A stretch of DNA of 64,000 nt, from contig NZ_CP039852.1 in the NCBI RefSeq assembly GCF_006228385.1, positions 1,504,001 to 1,568,000 of the forward strand, in the 5' to 3' direction. Below are positions 19,039 through 28,954 of the stretch, one piece after another. Under the pieces are notes generated by a model. It was not told where the DNA came from, ran no database searches, and worked only from the letters and a program-made list of their open reading frames with translations. The position numbers and the translations under genes were made by a program. Source of the DNA: Salinimonas iocasae. Its GTDB lineage: Bacteria; Pseudomonadota; Gammaproteobacteria; Enterobacterales; Alteromonadaceae. The first letter of the stretch is position 1. Every line of letters begins with the position of its first letter.

Positions 19039-19806
19039 TTATCTTTTCCGGCGTCTTGCAGTAAGACCAAACAATACCCCGCCGACTAAAAGTAAAGAGG
19101 CAGGTGCCGGTACAGACGCTGAAGGAGGGGGAGGGGTGATATCCTCGTTGTTTATCTCGATGTTATCGAACAACAGCGCTGAATCATATAGACTATCACT
19201 CCAGTTTGTTACGCCAAGAGAAAGCATGTAACTACCTGCCTCATCGATAGTGAATAGCGATTCAATCCATCCTGTGTTACCGCACCCTGTGTCGTAACAG
19301 GTGCCACTGTCTTCTCCCAGCTCAGAAAAGCTGGTGGCCCCGTCAATAGTGGTCACCTCTGATGGGATGAGAGTCGCCGTCGGATCTGGCATGTCAAAGC
19401 CGGGAACAGTATTGCCATCAGGAGTAGAGCGCGCAGTGAATAAGGTCGCGACTAATTCTCCCGTATCATCCATCAATTGTGCCCACGCATAGTCAGCAAA
19501 TCCGGCACCATCAGAAGTAATGTAATTAAAGAAAAAGCTTAGCTCGTCACCCGCTTCAACAGTAAAGGCCGAAGAGATTATAGTAGAGCCGTCTGTTTCT
19601 TCACCCAGGTCCAATCCAGTCTGCTCAACGCCCAGATTAGTAGAAACATAACCAAACTCCCCGCCTTCCGGTGAGGCGCCAATGTCTCCGTTAGGCATGG
19701 CGGTACCAAAATTACCGGTGCCACTCCACACGATATCCGCCTGAGCTGTACCTGAAAGTAAAAGTGCTAACGCGGCACCTACAACTTTTTTATTAAATAA
19801 ATTCAT
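19039..19806 (-). CDS. PEP-CTERM-like secreted protein
   Basis: Exported protein of about 255 residues: signal peptide (MNLFNKKVVGAALALLLSGTAQA), a beta-rich acidic body with four Cys that may form disulfides (CYDTGC and neighbours), then the tripartite tail VPAPASLLLVGG...ARRRKR of exosortase substrates, with the family's VPAP variant instead of PEP. Such tails are cleaved by an exosortase and the protein is anchored or released, often in exopolysaccharide-forming marine bacteria. I chose ATG 19806 because it starts the signal peptide directly; the longer frame from 19887 would add a 27-residue lead that overlaps a sigma-54-like promoter. No exosortase is in this window. Confidence 0.8.
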   Translation of the reverse strand: MNLFNKKVVGAALALLLSGTAQADIVWSGTGNFGTAMPNGDIGASPEGGEFGYVSTNLGVEQTGLDLGEETDGSTIISSAFTVEAGDELSFFFNYITSDGAGFADYAWAQLMDDTGELVATLFTARSTPDGNTVPGFDMPDPTATLIPSEVTTIDGATSFSELGEDSGTCYDTGCGNTGWIESLFTIDEAGSYMLSLGVTNWSDSLYDSALLFDNIEINNEDITPPPPSASVPAPASLLLVGGVLFGLTARRRKR

Positions 19807-19870
19807 AGCGTTGTCCATTATTTGTATGAAAGGTACTTCTTTGTGCGCAAAACAACCTGCAATCGGTAAT

Positions 19871-19886
19871 AGCATGAAACAGGCCA
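19871..19886 (-). promoter_or_regulatory. Possible sigma-54 promoter of the PEP-CTERM-like gene
   Basis: TGGCCTGTTTCATGCT on the minus strand keeps the GG-N10-GC spacing and differs from TGGCAYRNNNNTTGCW at two positions. It lies about 65 bases upstream of the chosen start. Sigma-54 control of PEP-CTERM genes by a PrsR-type regulator is known in other species. Confidence 0.35.
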
Positions 19887-19986
19887 TTACAAATATTTAA
19901 TGTAGTGATGCGGCCGGGCGGGTTATTGTTCAATTAAGATACTGTCCTAATGTAAGGTATTCAGACAGTAAAAAAGTAGTATGGAA

Positions 19987-20015
19987 CTGCCTGTGCGGTG
20001 AATCGGCACAGGCAG
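19987..20015 (-). terminator. Hairpin after the DUF3360 gene
   Basis: Perfect 10-base stem CTGCCTGTGC / GCACAGGCAG with a 9-base loop, 8 bases past the stop codon on the minus strand. A TTTTTT run follows only about 12 bases later, so it may be an imperfect terminator. Confidence 0.55.
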
Positions 20016-20022
20016 TAAGCGT

Positions 20023-21489
20023 TTATCGGAACGCTGGCAGCAATGCCGGTACACCGGGAAACATACCGATGACAGCCATTACCGCGCATAAAACGATGAA
20101 TGCGATGCCCGGAATAATCCATCGGCCACCTTTGCCCAGCTCGTGAGCGCGATCCTTACAACCCACCAGACCGGCGTTATCCAGCAGCATGGCAAATGAC
20201 CAGCCAAATACCGGATTGACTATCACAGAAGAGATAACAACAAGTGCAGCAGACTGTGTGGTTTTACCTTCCCGTGTCATCTGCATGCCCGCTTCCATCA
20301 GGGGCAGAAATACGCCTACAATCAGCGCAACACTGAGCACCGGCGGCCAGACTGCAAGATCCATCGGATAGCCCCAAATAGCAGCAACAATGCACAGGAT
20401 GCCGGTAACCACGGCGCCAGCAGGGATAGGACGTCTGGCGATAGATGCAGGGATGATGTATGTGCCCCATGATGACGAGATATTACCACCGCCCAGCAGG
20501 CTACCTACAGCCTGACGTGTCGAGGCTGCCATCATGGTATCGTCTATATTCATTTGTACGCGTTCGGTTTTTTGCGGATAACTGATTTTCTGAAATACCT
20601 GATGGCCCAGGAAGTCAGGTGACCACATTGCCACGGCTAAAACGGCGAAAGGCAGTACAGCGACAAAGTGCGACCAGTCGGGCCAGCCCAACTGCCAGCC
20701 GGTAGATTCTCCCCACCAGTAAGCCGGATTCATATTAGGCACCCCCGGCTGTGTGGAAAACTCAAAAGGGGCACCCATCGCCAGCGCGATAACGGCGGCC
20801 ACGCCAGCGCCAAGCGGAATTGCTAGCCAGCGCTTTTGAATATGTTCCAGCCAGGCATACATAACTACAGTAGCAATAAGCACCACGAATGCCATGTAGC
20901 CTTTATCAAAGCCCTGCGCCCAGGTGAAGAGCTTCTCAACCTGTCCTGAGATTCCGATAAAACCGAGATAAAGCAATAGCCCGCCGCAGACCCCATTGCT
21001 GGTCAGCCGGGCCAGTAAGCTACCGCCTTTGGTTACTCCCAGCAGAAATCCAAAGAGTCCAACCAATAGCCCCAGTGCCATCGGGTGACCGCCTGATGCA
21101 ACAATAAGTGGCACCAGTGGTATAAGAGGGCCATGTGTACCTGCCAGATTAGCAGATGGGTTTAAAAAGCCGGATATGAGAATCACGAACAGCACGGCCG
21201 CGATAATCAACTCAAAGCGAACATTCTCGATAACAAACTCTGAACTAAGTCCCAGTGGTGCTGCAAAGGCTCCCACAATAGCGGCGACCATCACAATTTT
21301 GCCAATGGTAGCTGCCATGCCGGGCACCAGGTCTTCCCATTCGAAACGGTAGTCGCGGCCAGGCAGGTTAGGACGCCAGCGTTTGGGAGACATTACCTGT
21401 AATTCATGCTCCAGGTAATCTGCGCGGGAAGCAAACTCAGCGCGGGGCCGGCTTAAATCAGTGTATGTTGTAGCGCGTTTGTCGGACAT
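20023..21489 (-). CDS. DUF3360-family membrane transporter
   Basis: A 488-residue protein with about 12 hydrophobic segments and a cytosolic N-terminus of some 50 residues (RPRAEFASRADYLEHELQVM, then RWRPNLPGRDYRFEWEDLVPGMAATIGKIV) that I recognise from DUF3360 proteins of Vibrio and Alteromonadales, which are distant relatives of SulP/NCS2-type anion or nucleobase carriers. NPSANLAGTHGPLIPLVP and GGGNISSSWGTYIIPASIARRP are likely in the transport core. Substrate unknown. AGAGGT precedes the ATG. Single-gene unit with its own hairpin. Confidence 0.7.
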   Translation of the reverse strand: MSDKRATTYTDLSRPRAEFASRADYLEHELQVMSPKRWRPNLPGRDYRFEWEDLVPGMAATIGKIVMVAAIVGAFAAPLGLSSEFVIENVRFELIIAAVLFVILISGFLNPSANLAGTHGPLIPLVPLIVASGGHPMALGLLVGLFGFLLGVTKGGSLLARLTSNGVCGGLLLYLGFIGISGQVEKLFTWAQGFDKGYMAFVVLIATVVMYAWLEHIQKRWLAIPLGAGVAAVIALAMGAPFEFSTQPGVPNMNPAYWWGESTGWQLGWPDWSHFVAVLPFAVLAVAMWSPDFLGHQVFQKISYPQKTERVQMNIDDTMMAASTRQAVGSLLGGGNISSSWGTYIIPASIARRPIPAGAVVTGILCIVAAIWGYPMDLAVWPPVLSVALIVGVFLPLMEAGMQMTREGKTTQSAALVVISSVIVNPVFGWSFAMLLDNAGLVGCKDRAHELGKGGRWIIPGIAFIVLCAVMAVIGMFPGVPALLPAFR

Positions 21490-21703
21490 ATCGACCTCTT
21501 GTTATTAATGCGCCGGTCAGTCTAGAAGCCTGGGAAGGGGGCAACAATGCGACCCTGGTCTTAGACGTACCAGATGAAAACCACATAAAGTGAGCCTGCC
21601 CAGCCGGTACGCAAGCCTTTCGTTTTACGGTAAAATCATTTCCTGATTTGTATTTGCTGATCTGCAAGGTGCGCCCTGTCGGCCAGATTCAAGGAGTGGT
21701 TGT

Positions 21704-22939
21704 TTGAGAATTTTGCATACGTCTGACTGGCATCTGGGGCAGACCTTTTTCACTAAAACCCGAAAGTCTGAACACGACGCGTTTTTAAAGTGGTTATTAG
21801 CATTAAGCGAAAAAGAGTGTGTTGATGCCATTATTGTGGCGGGGGACATCTTCGATACCGGCACGCCGCCAAGCTATGCCCGGCAACTTTACAACCAGTT
21901 CGTGGTAGATCTGCAGAAGCAGCGTTGTCAGCTGGTGGTGCTGGGGGGTAACCATGATTCAGTATCGGTGCTTAATGAATCGCGCCAGTTGCTGTCTTGC
22001 CTGAATACGCACGTAATTGCCAGTACGGGGATTCCTACCGAAGAACAGGTAATAAGTCTTTACAGCAAAGATAAAGAGGTTGGTGCCATTCTTTGTGCCA
22101 TTCCCTTTATTCGCCCCAGAGATGTCCTTCTCAGTCAGGCCGGTGACTCTGGCATGGATAAACGTCGGGCTCTTGGCGAAGCAATCACTGAGCATTATAA
22201 GGCCGTATATGAGGCAGCGCTGACACAGCGCGAAGCGGTTGGTAAGTCAGTCCCCATCATCGCCACCGGCCATTTAACAGCACTGGGCGTCAGTCAGTCT
22301 GACAGTGTCAGGGATATCTACATCGGAACACTTGAAGGGTTCGCGGCAGACGGCTTTCCGCCGGCTGATTATATTGCGCTTGGTCACATTCACCGGCCTC
22401 AGACGGTGGCTAAATCTGATCATATTCGCTACAGCGGGTCGCCCATCCCCCTGAGCTTTGATGAGCTGAAACATGCCAAGCACGTGAACATTGTCGACTT
22501 TAGCGGTGATAAGCACACAGTACAGGTAAACCCGGTCGAGGTGCCGGTTTTTCAGGCAATGGCCAGTCACAGCGGTACGCTTAAGTCACTGGAGCAGCAG
22601 TTGTCGGTCTATGAAAATAGCGAGCAGACAGTATGGCTGAGTCTTGAAGTGCAGTCGCAGGGGTATCTGAGCGATCTTCAGCAGCGTATTGCTGCTATAA
22701 CAGAACCTTTAAATGCGGAAGTGCTGCAACTTCGTCGTGCCCGGCAAAACACGGCGCACAATGGCGTGCCTGAGCAAAAGGAAACCTTGAGCGAGCTGAC
22801 GCCTGCGCAGGTGTTTGAGCGACGTCTGGCACTGGAAAACTTTGAGGAAGACGAAGCGGCTCAGTCGCGGAAAACGCGCATCTCACAACAGTTTAATGCG
22901 ATTTATCAGGAACTGAGAAGCGAGGACAGTGCACAATGA
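21704..22939 (+). CDS. sbcD: Exonuclease SbcD, nuclease subunit of SbcCD
   Basis: Mre11-type Mn-dependent nuclease that with SbcC opens DNA hairpins and trims DNA ends. All phosphoesterase motifs are visible: SDWHLGQ, GDIFDTG, GGNHDS, TGHLTALG and LGHIHRPQ. The 411 residues match E. coli SbcD. The start codon is TTG, supported by AAGGAG seven bases upstream and by alignment with the usual MRILHTSDWHLG. The last bases overlap the sbcC start as ATGA, so the two are translationally coupled. Confidence 0.95.
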   Translation: MRILHTSDWHLGQTFFTKTRKSEHDAFLKWLLALSEKECVDAIIVAGDIFDTGTPPSYARQLYNQFVVDLQKQRCQLVVLGGNHDSVSVLNESRQLLSCLNTHVIASTGIPTEEQVISLYSKDKEVGAILCAIPFIRPRDVLLSQAGDSGMDKRRALGEAITEHYKAVYEAALTQREAVGKSVPIIATGHLTALGVSQSDSVRDIYIGTLEGFAADGFPPADYIALGHIHRPQTVAKSDHIRYSGSPIPLSFDELKHAKHVNIVDFSGDKHTVQVNPVEVPVFQAMASHSGTLKSLEQQLSVYENSEQTVWLSLEVQSQGYLSDLQQRIAAITEPLNAEVLQLRRARQNTAHNGVPEQKETLSELTPAQVFERRLALENFEEDEAAQSRKTRISQQFNAIYQELRSEDSAQ

Positions 22940-25900
22940 AGATACTGTCGCTGCGACTTAAAAATCTGAACTCATTAAAAGGTGAGTGGAAAATTGACTT
23001 TACCGATGCTGATTTTACGCAGAACGGGCTGTTTGCTATTACCGGGCCTACGGGTGCAGGCAAAACAACACTGCTAGATGCGATTTGTCTGGCGCTTTAC
23101 CACCAGACACCGCGTCTGGGGGCCATCTCCGTCTCGTCTAATGAAATCATGACGCGTGGCTGTGCAGAGTGTCTGGCGGAAGTTGAGTTTGAGGTAAAAG
23201 GCATCGCGTACCGGGCATTCTGGAGTATGCGGCGAGCCCGTAATAAGCCGGATGGCAATCTTCAGCAGGCAGATGTAGAGCTGGCAGAGGTGCAAACCGG
23301 CAAGCTGTTGGCATCTCAGGTGCGCCAGAAAGTTGAGGAAGTGGAGGCGTTGACCGGCCTGAATTTCGGGCGTTTTACAAAATCAATGATGCTTTCTCAG
23401 GGTGACTTCGCAGCTTTTTTAAATGCCTCAGAAGCTGAGCGGGCGGAACTGCTTGAAGAGTTGACCGGAACGGAAATTTACGGTCAGATTTCCCGTGCCG
23501 TGCATGAACAACATAGTGAGGCAAAAAACGAATTAAGAGCGTTAAAAGCTCACGCTGAAGGTGTTGAGCTGCTGACAGACGAAGAAAAAGCAGCTTTAAC
23601 AAAGCAACATACAGGCATAGCGGCACAACTGGCACAATTAACAGAAACGCTGGAGAAGAAATCGCAGCACTTACAGTGGTGGCAGAATCGGGAAAATGCG
23701 ACAGCGCAATGCCAGCGAGCGCAGCAGGATGTAGACGATGCACAGCAGGAGATAGTCCGGCATCACGCTGAGCGCGAACAACTGGCACGCAGTGAACCTG
23801 CTGAAAAGCTAAGAGTGCGCTGGCAACAGCACAAGCAGGCAAAATCCGAACAGGCTTCCAATGCCGCGGAATTAGCACAGCGTGAACAGGCGCTTGACCA
23901 GGCTATGGCTGATCGTAACCACAAAGCCAAGGCGTCTGAGGCGAGCCAACATAGCTTATCGGATGTACTGAAGCGTATCGCAGACGAAGAGCAACTCATT
24001 ACCGACCACATTATCCCGCTTGACGAAAAGGTATCATCGCTTGCGCAGCAGATTGAAGAAAAACGTGAATCGCAGACGCAGTTGAGCACCAGGCGAGATG
24101 CAAATCGAGACAAGATAGTGACGCTGGAAAAAAGCGTGGCGGCGCTGACAGAGCAACATGCTGCGGGTCGCGAATTTCTGGAAAAAAATGCACAACTCGG
24201 CCATTTATCAAAATCACTTTCAGCTTGGCAGCTTCAGGTACAGCAGCTTGAAAGTGCTGGTCGGGACATTGCGCAATTACAGGAACGCCAGAAAAGCACG
24301 CAACAAAGTGTAGATGCGGCTCAGACTGAACTTAGTCGTTCCGTACACCAGGTCCGTATGCTCGACGATGACCGGCAGCAGGCGCTCAGGCACAGCGAAG
24401 CTGCCAGTAAAAATCTTGCTGTCCATGAAGCCGAACACGGTACGCAAGCTGAATTGCGCCATAGACTGGTAAGTCTTAACAATCGCTGGCCACACCTGCA
24501 TGAAGCACAGCATGCACAGGGGCAAGTCAACGTGTTGAATGCACAGCGACAAGCGCAGGATAGTGCGCTGAAAGACGCTGAGTCTGAACGAGCCACCCTG
24601 ACACAGCAAAGAGAAACATTAAGTGAACAGTATCGCCAATTAAGGCAGCAGCTTGATGATTTAAATCAGTTGTTGTCTCAGGAGGAAATTCTGGCGGAAT
24701 TCCGGCAAAAATTGCAACACAATGAGCCCTGTCCGTTGTGTGGTTCGGTTGAACATGACAGCGTGCCGTCTCTGGATGTTTCTCAGACAACCGATCGCCG
24801 CGAAGAAGCACGGAAGGCCTTAAAAGCGACTGAGGATGAGGGGCGGCAAGTGCGCCAGCAACTTGATTCTCTTGAGCACAATGTGAAGCAGTATCAACAG
24901 CAGCAAAGCCACCTGACTTCGCAAATAGAAAGCTACAGTGAGCGTCAGAAGCTGGCTTTACAGGCGTTGCAGGTAACGTCGTCATCAGATGACAGTAATG
25001 ATCTTAAGCCTCTCGAACAGCAGCTAAAAATTGATATCGAGCACTGCAATGCGTTGTTAGCGCAGCGTGAAAAGCTGGAAAAAGCCGTGAGCGAAGCAGC
25101 CACTGCGGCTGAGTCTGCCAGAGACCGGTGGCAGCAGGCTGAAGATCAACGAAGCCGTAATGAACATGCTGCTAATAATGTCAGTCATCAACATAAGCAA
25201 TTAACAGAGACTATAGCGCAATTGCAGGAACAGCTAAGCGACAATGAAGCCAGTCTCATGCAAAACATTAGTAATGCAGGGTATGAGCTCGAAACTGACG
25301 ATATCAGTGCATGGCTGAGTAAGCAGGCTGAGAGGTTGCAGACATTTGAAACGACGAGCGAGAAAGTGTCCCGGCTTTCTGCGGACCTGACCGCTGCTAA
25401 CAGCGAGCTTCGCTCAGTACAGGAGCGCGTTGAAGAAATGTCAGGGCAATGTGAAACCTTAGAAGGTCAGATAGCCGAATTGGAAAGTAGCCGTGTTGCT
25501 GCCATAACCAGACGCCATGAATTATTTGGCAATAAGCTTGTTAAAGAGCAGCGCGAATACTGGTCACAGCAACGTCAGCACGCTGAAGACGCCCGCCAGC
25601 ACGCCCTAACACAGTGGCAGCAAGCAGATAATCACGTGACAGAGCTCACAACTACCGTTTCGCTATTGTCATCCCGCGCTCAGCAACTTGAACAATCTGA
25701 ACAGCAGGCTAGCCATTCATGGCAAGAGGGCCTCAAAGCCAGCCCGTTTGATGATGAGACGCAGTTTTTAAATGCGTTACTAGAGCAGGAAACCCAGCAG
25801 CGGCTGGCGCAAATGAAATCACAGCAGGATGAAAGACTTAGTCGCGCCAAAACCGTATTGGAGACGGCAACGCAAAACTTGTCCCAGATTAACGAGCATG

Positions 25901-26607
25901 ACCATGCCAGCGAGTGGTTGCAATCTGACAAGGCCCAGGTAGAAGACTACATAGCCAGACACAAGGTGATCAGAGATGAGCTGTCGGAGCAAAAGGGTCA
26001 GGTATCCCATGCATTATCCAGCGACGAGGTAAAGCGTGAAAAACAACATACGTTGTTGCACAAAATTGCCGCGCAACAATATTATTATGATGACCTGAGT
26101 TATTTGCACGGGCTGATAGGCTCTGCCAGTGGCGATAAATTCAGAAAGTTTGCGCAGGGACTGACACTGGACAATCTGGTTTATCTTGCCAACCAACAGC
26201 TTAGCAGGCTTCATGGCCGCTATCAGTTATCACGGTCAACAGGCGAGGGATTAGGCCTGTCGGTGCTGGATACCTGGCAGGGTGATGAACAGCGTGATAC
26301 CAGAACACTTTCCGGTGGCGAAAGCTTTCTGGTTAGTTTAAGCCTTGCTCTGGCGCTATCCGATCTTGTCAGTCATAAAACCAGTATCGACTCCCTGTTT
26401 CTCGACGAGGGGTTTGGCACACTGGACGCGCAAACGCTGGATATCGCGTTAGATGCGCTGGATAACCTGAATGCTTCAGGCAAAATGATAGGCGTAATCA
26501 GTCATATTGAAGCGATGAAAGAACGTATTCCGACGCAGATTAAAGTAATGCGACAAAGCGGGATCGGGACCAGTGAACTGGCAGCCCGATATCGGGTGGA
26601 GTACTAA
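22936..26607 (+). CDS. sbcC: Exonuclease SbcC, SMC-like ATPase subunit of SbcCD
   Basis: Rad50-type ATPase of 1223 residues. Walker A is GPTGAGKTT (37-45), followed by the Q-loop region LSQGDFAAFL; two very long Gln/Glu-rich coiled-coil arms flank the zinc hook CPLC (Cys599 and Cys602); the C-terminal lobe has LSGGES (about 1125), Walker B SLFLDEGFGTLD and the final ISHIEAMKERI. SbcC drives the SbcD nuclease and tethers DNA ends via the hook. It is coupled to sbcD through ATGA. Many long antisense frames cross the coiled coil because of its Gln-rich codons; none is a gene. Confidence 0.96.
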   Translation: MKILSLRLKNLNSLKGEWKIDFTDADFTQNGLFAITGPTGAGKTTLLDAICLALYHQTPRLGAISVSSNEIMTRGCAECLAEVEFEVKGIAYRAFWSMRRARNKPDGNLQQADVELAEVQTGKLLASQVRQKVEEVEALTGLNFGRFTKSMMLSQGDFAAFLNASEAERAELLEELTGTEIYGQISRAVHEQHSEAKNELRALKAHAEGVELLTDEEKAALTKQHTGIAAQLAQLTETLEKKSQHLQWWQNRENATAQCQRAQQDVDDAQQEIVRHHAEREQLARSEPAEKLRVRWQQHKQAKSEQASNAAELAQREQALDQAMADRNHKAKASEASQHSLSDVLKRIADEEQLITDHIIPLDEKVSSLAQQIEEKRESQTQLSTRRDANRDKIVTLEKSVAALTEQHAAGREFLEKNAQLGHLSKSLSAWQLQVQQLESAGRDIAQLQERQKSTQQSVDAAQTELSRSVHQVRMLDDDRQQALRHSEAASKNLAVHEAEHGTQAELRHRLVSLNNRWPHLHEAQHAQGQVNVLNAQRQAQDSALKDAESERATLTQQRETLSEQYRQLRQQLDDLNQLLSQEEILAEFRQKLQHNEPCPLCGSVEHDSVPSLDVSQTTDRREEARKALKATEDEGRQVRQQLDSLEHNVKQYQQQQSHLTSQIESYSERQKLALQALQVTSSSDDSNDLKPLEQQLKIDIEHCNALLAQREKLEKAVSEAATAAESARDRWQQAEDQRSRNEHAANNVSHQHKQLTETIAQLQEQLSDNEASLMQNISNAGYELETDDISAWLSKQAERLQTFETTSEKVSRLSADLTAANSELRSVQERVEEMSGQCETLEGQIAELESSRVAAITRRHELFGNKLVKEQREYWSQQRQHAEDARQHALTQWQQADNHVTELTTTVSLLSSRAQQLEQSEQQASHSWQEGLKASPFDDETQFLNALLEQETQQRLAQMKSQQDERLSRAKTVLETATQNLSQINEHDHASEWLQSDKAQVEDYIARHKVIRDELSEQKGQVSHALSSDEVKREKQHTLLHKIAAQQYYYDDLSYLHGLIGSASGDKFRKFAQGLTLDNLVYLANQQLSRLHGRYQLSRSTGEGLGLSVLDTWQGDEQRDTRTLSGGESFLVSLSLALALSDLVSHKTSIDSLFLDEGFGTLDAQTLDIALDALDNLNASGKMIGVISHIEAMKERIPTQIKVMRQSGIGTSELAARYRVEY

Positions 26608-27055
26608 ACGTATAAAAACTTTAAAATTAAAAAGGGCGGCTGCCTTTACAACGCGGCTGCCCCTGCTTCAACATCCCGCTTGAGCTCACGCTTTGCGACG
26701 CCTGAGTTACACAAACCGATTGCGCTCACACCATCCACTTATATTCGATAGCATATTAAAACCTCGCAGCGCCTTTCGCTGGTGCCTGCAAATAAACAAA
26801 TGATGATAAGTAAAAGTCGCAAGTTACGCGAAAATGCTACTAAAATGTTAAAAATGTTGCTGAAGTGTATGTTAACTGCCCTTAAATAAAAATTTATTAA
26901 ATTGTTCGTTCAAATAACCGTCAATTGCGACCAAAGGATATTGCAGCACGTATCAGTTGTCCGTAAGCTTCGGCTCATATCAGTTATTTGCGACGTTTGC
27001 TGAGGTATAAAACGTCGTATGCCTATCATTTATTGTGAAATAAAAAGAGATTTAC
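26608..27055. other. 448-base gap between sbcC and fadL
   Basis: No gene seen. At 26630-26658 a 10-base stem (with two G-U pairs on the plus RNA) follows sbcC; it has no T-run on the plus strand. A short hairpin CAGCG-CCTTT-CGCTG lies near 26768. The last 200 bases are AT-rich and should hold the fadL promoter; I found no convincing FadR-type operator. Confidence 0.5.
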
Positions 27056-28363
27056 ATGCATAAACACTCTAAACTTTTTCTTTGTGTTGGTATGGCAGTT
27101 TCCTGCTTTTCTTCTTCAGCGCTGGCGGCCGGTTTTCAGGTTAATGAGCACAGTGCAAACGGTTTGGGACGCGCATTCGCAGGTCAGGCGGCCACACCTG
27201 AAAACGCGACTATTCTGACGACTAACGCGGCTGCGATCACACAGTTTGAAACACAGCAGTTTAGTGCTGTAGTTAGCTATATCGATCCGAACGTCGATAT
27301 CTCTGGTGAGCTTAATACGCAGGTTGCCACACCGGATGGCGCAGTTGTTGATTTACCGCCGATGAGCGCAAGTGAGCAAAATATTGCGGATACCGCGATT
27401 GTTCCTGCCGCTTATTACATCAGACCTATCACCGATAAGCTGTCTTTTGGTATTGGTGCGTTCACTACCTATGGTCTGCGTACTGATTACAGCGACGATT
27501 ACAATGCGCTGCACTTTGCAAACGATGCAGAAGTTAAATCGGTAACGCTTAACCCGACCCTTGCCTATAAAGTATCAGACCAGCTGAGCCTGGGTCTGGG
27601 CATCAGCACTACCTATGCTGAAGCTGAAATTTCAACTGCCACACCTAAAGCGATTGAAGCTATCAGTGGTGGCGCGGTACCAGGCAACGCAACCATCGTA
27701 GGTCTGGAAGGCGACGACTGGGGCTTCGGCTGGAACGTTGGACTTTTCTGGCAACCCACGCAGACTACTGATATCGGCGTGTCATATCGTGCAGAGACTG
27801 AACTTGAACTTGACGGTGAAGTAAGTTCTGATTTGCGCCCTGAACTGAATCTGGGCGGTCAACTTGACCTGAACCTTGCAGCCATTACAGAGGTTGCAGT
27901 AAATCAGGAAATTACCAACCAGTGGTCTGTGCAGGCCAGCTTTGTATTCACTGACTGGAGTACATTCGAAAAGCTTGAAGCGAATCTTGAAAACGGCAGC
28001 GACCTGTTGCTGAAAGAAGAAAACTTCGACGATACATGGCGCGGTGCTTTGGGTGTGACGTACAAACTTGATGATGTATGGACGCTGCGTGCCGGTTATG
28101 CCTACGATGACGGCGCAGTAACCACTAAGAACCGGTCTCTTAGCATCCCTGATACCGACCGTCACTGGATAACAGCCGGTGCCAGCTATGCATTTAACGA
28201 TACCAGTACAATTGATTTCGGCTATGCGTACCTCAATGGTCGCGAAGCGAATGTAAACAAAACAAATGATCGTTTACAGGCACTGGGAATCACCTCAACA
28301 ATCACTGGTCGTCAGTCTGCCAATGCTCACATCCTGAGTGTGCAATACAACGCCAGCTTCTGA
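27056..28363 (+). CDS. FadL/OmpP1 outer-membrane long-chain fatty acid transporter
   Basis: Outer-membrane beta-barrel that lets hydrophobic molecules, classically long-chain fatty acids, diffuse into the periplasmic leaflet. The 435-residue precursor has a signal peptide ending SSALA-AGF, the FadL N-terminal hatch signature GFQVNEHSANGLGRAFAGQA followed by ATILTTNAAAI, alternating barrel strands, and a terminal aromatic strand ending NASF. A perfect terminator follows, so it is monocistronic. Substrate range cannot be read from sequence. Confidence 0.93.
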   Translation: MHKHSKLFLCVGMAVSCFSSSALAAGFQVNEHSANGLGRAFAGQAATPENATILTTNAAAITQFETQQFSAVVSYIDPNVDISGELNTQVATPDGAVVDLPPMSASEQNIADTAIVPAAYYIRPITDKLSFGIGAFTTYGLRTDYSDDYNALHFANDAEVKSVTLNPTLAYKVSDQLSLGLGISTTYAEAEISTATPKAIEAISGGAVPGNATIVGLEGDDWGFGWNVGLFWQPTQTTDIGVSYRAETELELDGEVSSDLRPELNLGGQLDLNLAAITEVAVNQEITNQWSVQASFVFTDWSTFEKLEANLENGSDLLLKEENFDDTWRGALGVTYKLDDVWTLRAGYAYDDGAVTTKNRSLSIPDTDRHWITAGASYAFNDTSTIDFGYAYLNGREANVNKTNDRLQALGITSTITGRQSANAHILSVQYNASF

Positions 28364-28383
28364 TTATTAAGCAGTATTTAAAA

Positions 28384-28410
28384 TACCGGGGCATGCCCCG
28401 GTATTTTTTT
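28384..28410 (+). terminator. Intrinsic terminator of the fadL-type gene
   Basis: Perfect 20-base palindromic stem starting TACCGGGGCA, followed directly by seven T. Strong rho-independent terminator 20 bases after the stop. Confidence 0.92.
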
Positions 28411-28587
28411 GCCACTTCCCCTCTCGTTCCACTGCTTTTTGTCTATTAATCCACCAAAGCTCTGAACTGGTCTGCAGAGTTAAAGTATCGACGAAAGTTG
28501 GATTTTTAAGCTCACCAAAAGAGGCTAGTATTTTAATTAGGAAGACTTAAGGGTCAGCCTATTTTGTCATTGCTGCTGGAGAAGTGC

Positions 28588-28944
28588 GTGAAAAGCGAAG
28601 CCAACCCCGATAAGCGCGGACGTAAGTCAGCATTGAATGATATTTATCAGCCATGCCCGGTAGAACGTGGAATGCGGCTGATTGGCGGAAAATGGACAAG
28701 TTCAGTCATTTATCATTTAAAGGATGGTCCGGTACGGTTTAATGAGCTGTGTCGGCAATTAAGTGGCGCCAGTCGTAAGATGATAGACCAGCGCTTAAAG
28801 GAACTTGAACAGACTAATATTGTTAAACGTACCGTGCTGGCAGAACGGCCCATCGCAGTGTCCTATGAACTTACAGAGTTCGGCTATACTGCACTGGAAG
28901 TACTGGAGCCAATACGCGAGTGGACTGAAAGACACGAGCTCTAA
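28588..28944 (+). CDS. HxlR-family transcriptional regulator
   Basis: Winged-helix regulator of about 118 residues with the HxlR core CPVERGMRLIGGKWTSSVIYHL, VRFNELCRQLSGASRKMIDQRLKELE (recognition helix) and SYELTEFGYTALEVLEPIREW. The single early Cys in PCPVER is the residue that senses oxidants or electrophiles in several family members; that role here is inferred. I start at GTG 28588 because GGAG lies six bases upstream; a TTG at 28564 would add eight residues. Its target is unknown; glpK converges on it 10 bases away. Confidence 0.88.
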   Translation: MKSEANPDKRGRKSALNDIYQPCPVERGMRLIGGKWTSSVIYHLKDGPVRFNELCRQLSGASRKMIDQRLKELEQTNIVKRTVLAERPIAVSYELTEFGYTALEVLEPIREWTERHEL

Positions 28945-28954
28945 CAAAACCCGT

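Noticed and set aside
23375..24985. Several long minus-strand frames opposite sbcC
   Set aside because: Produced by Gln/Glu-rich coiled-coil codons; composition (Leu/Pro/His/Cys-rich) is not protein-like.
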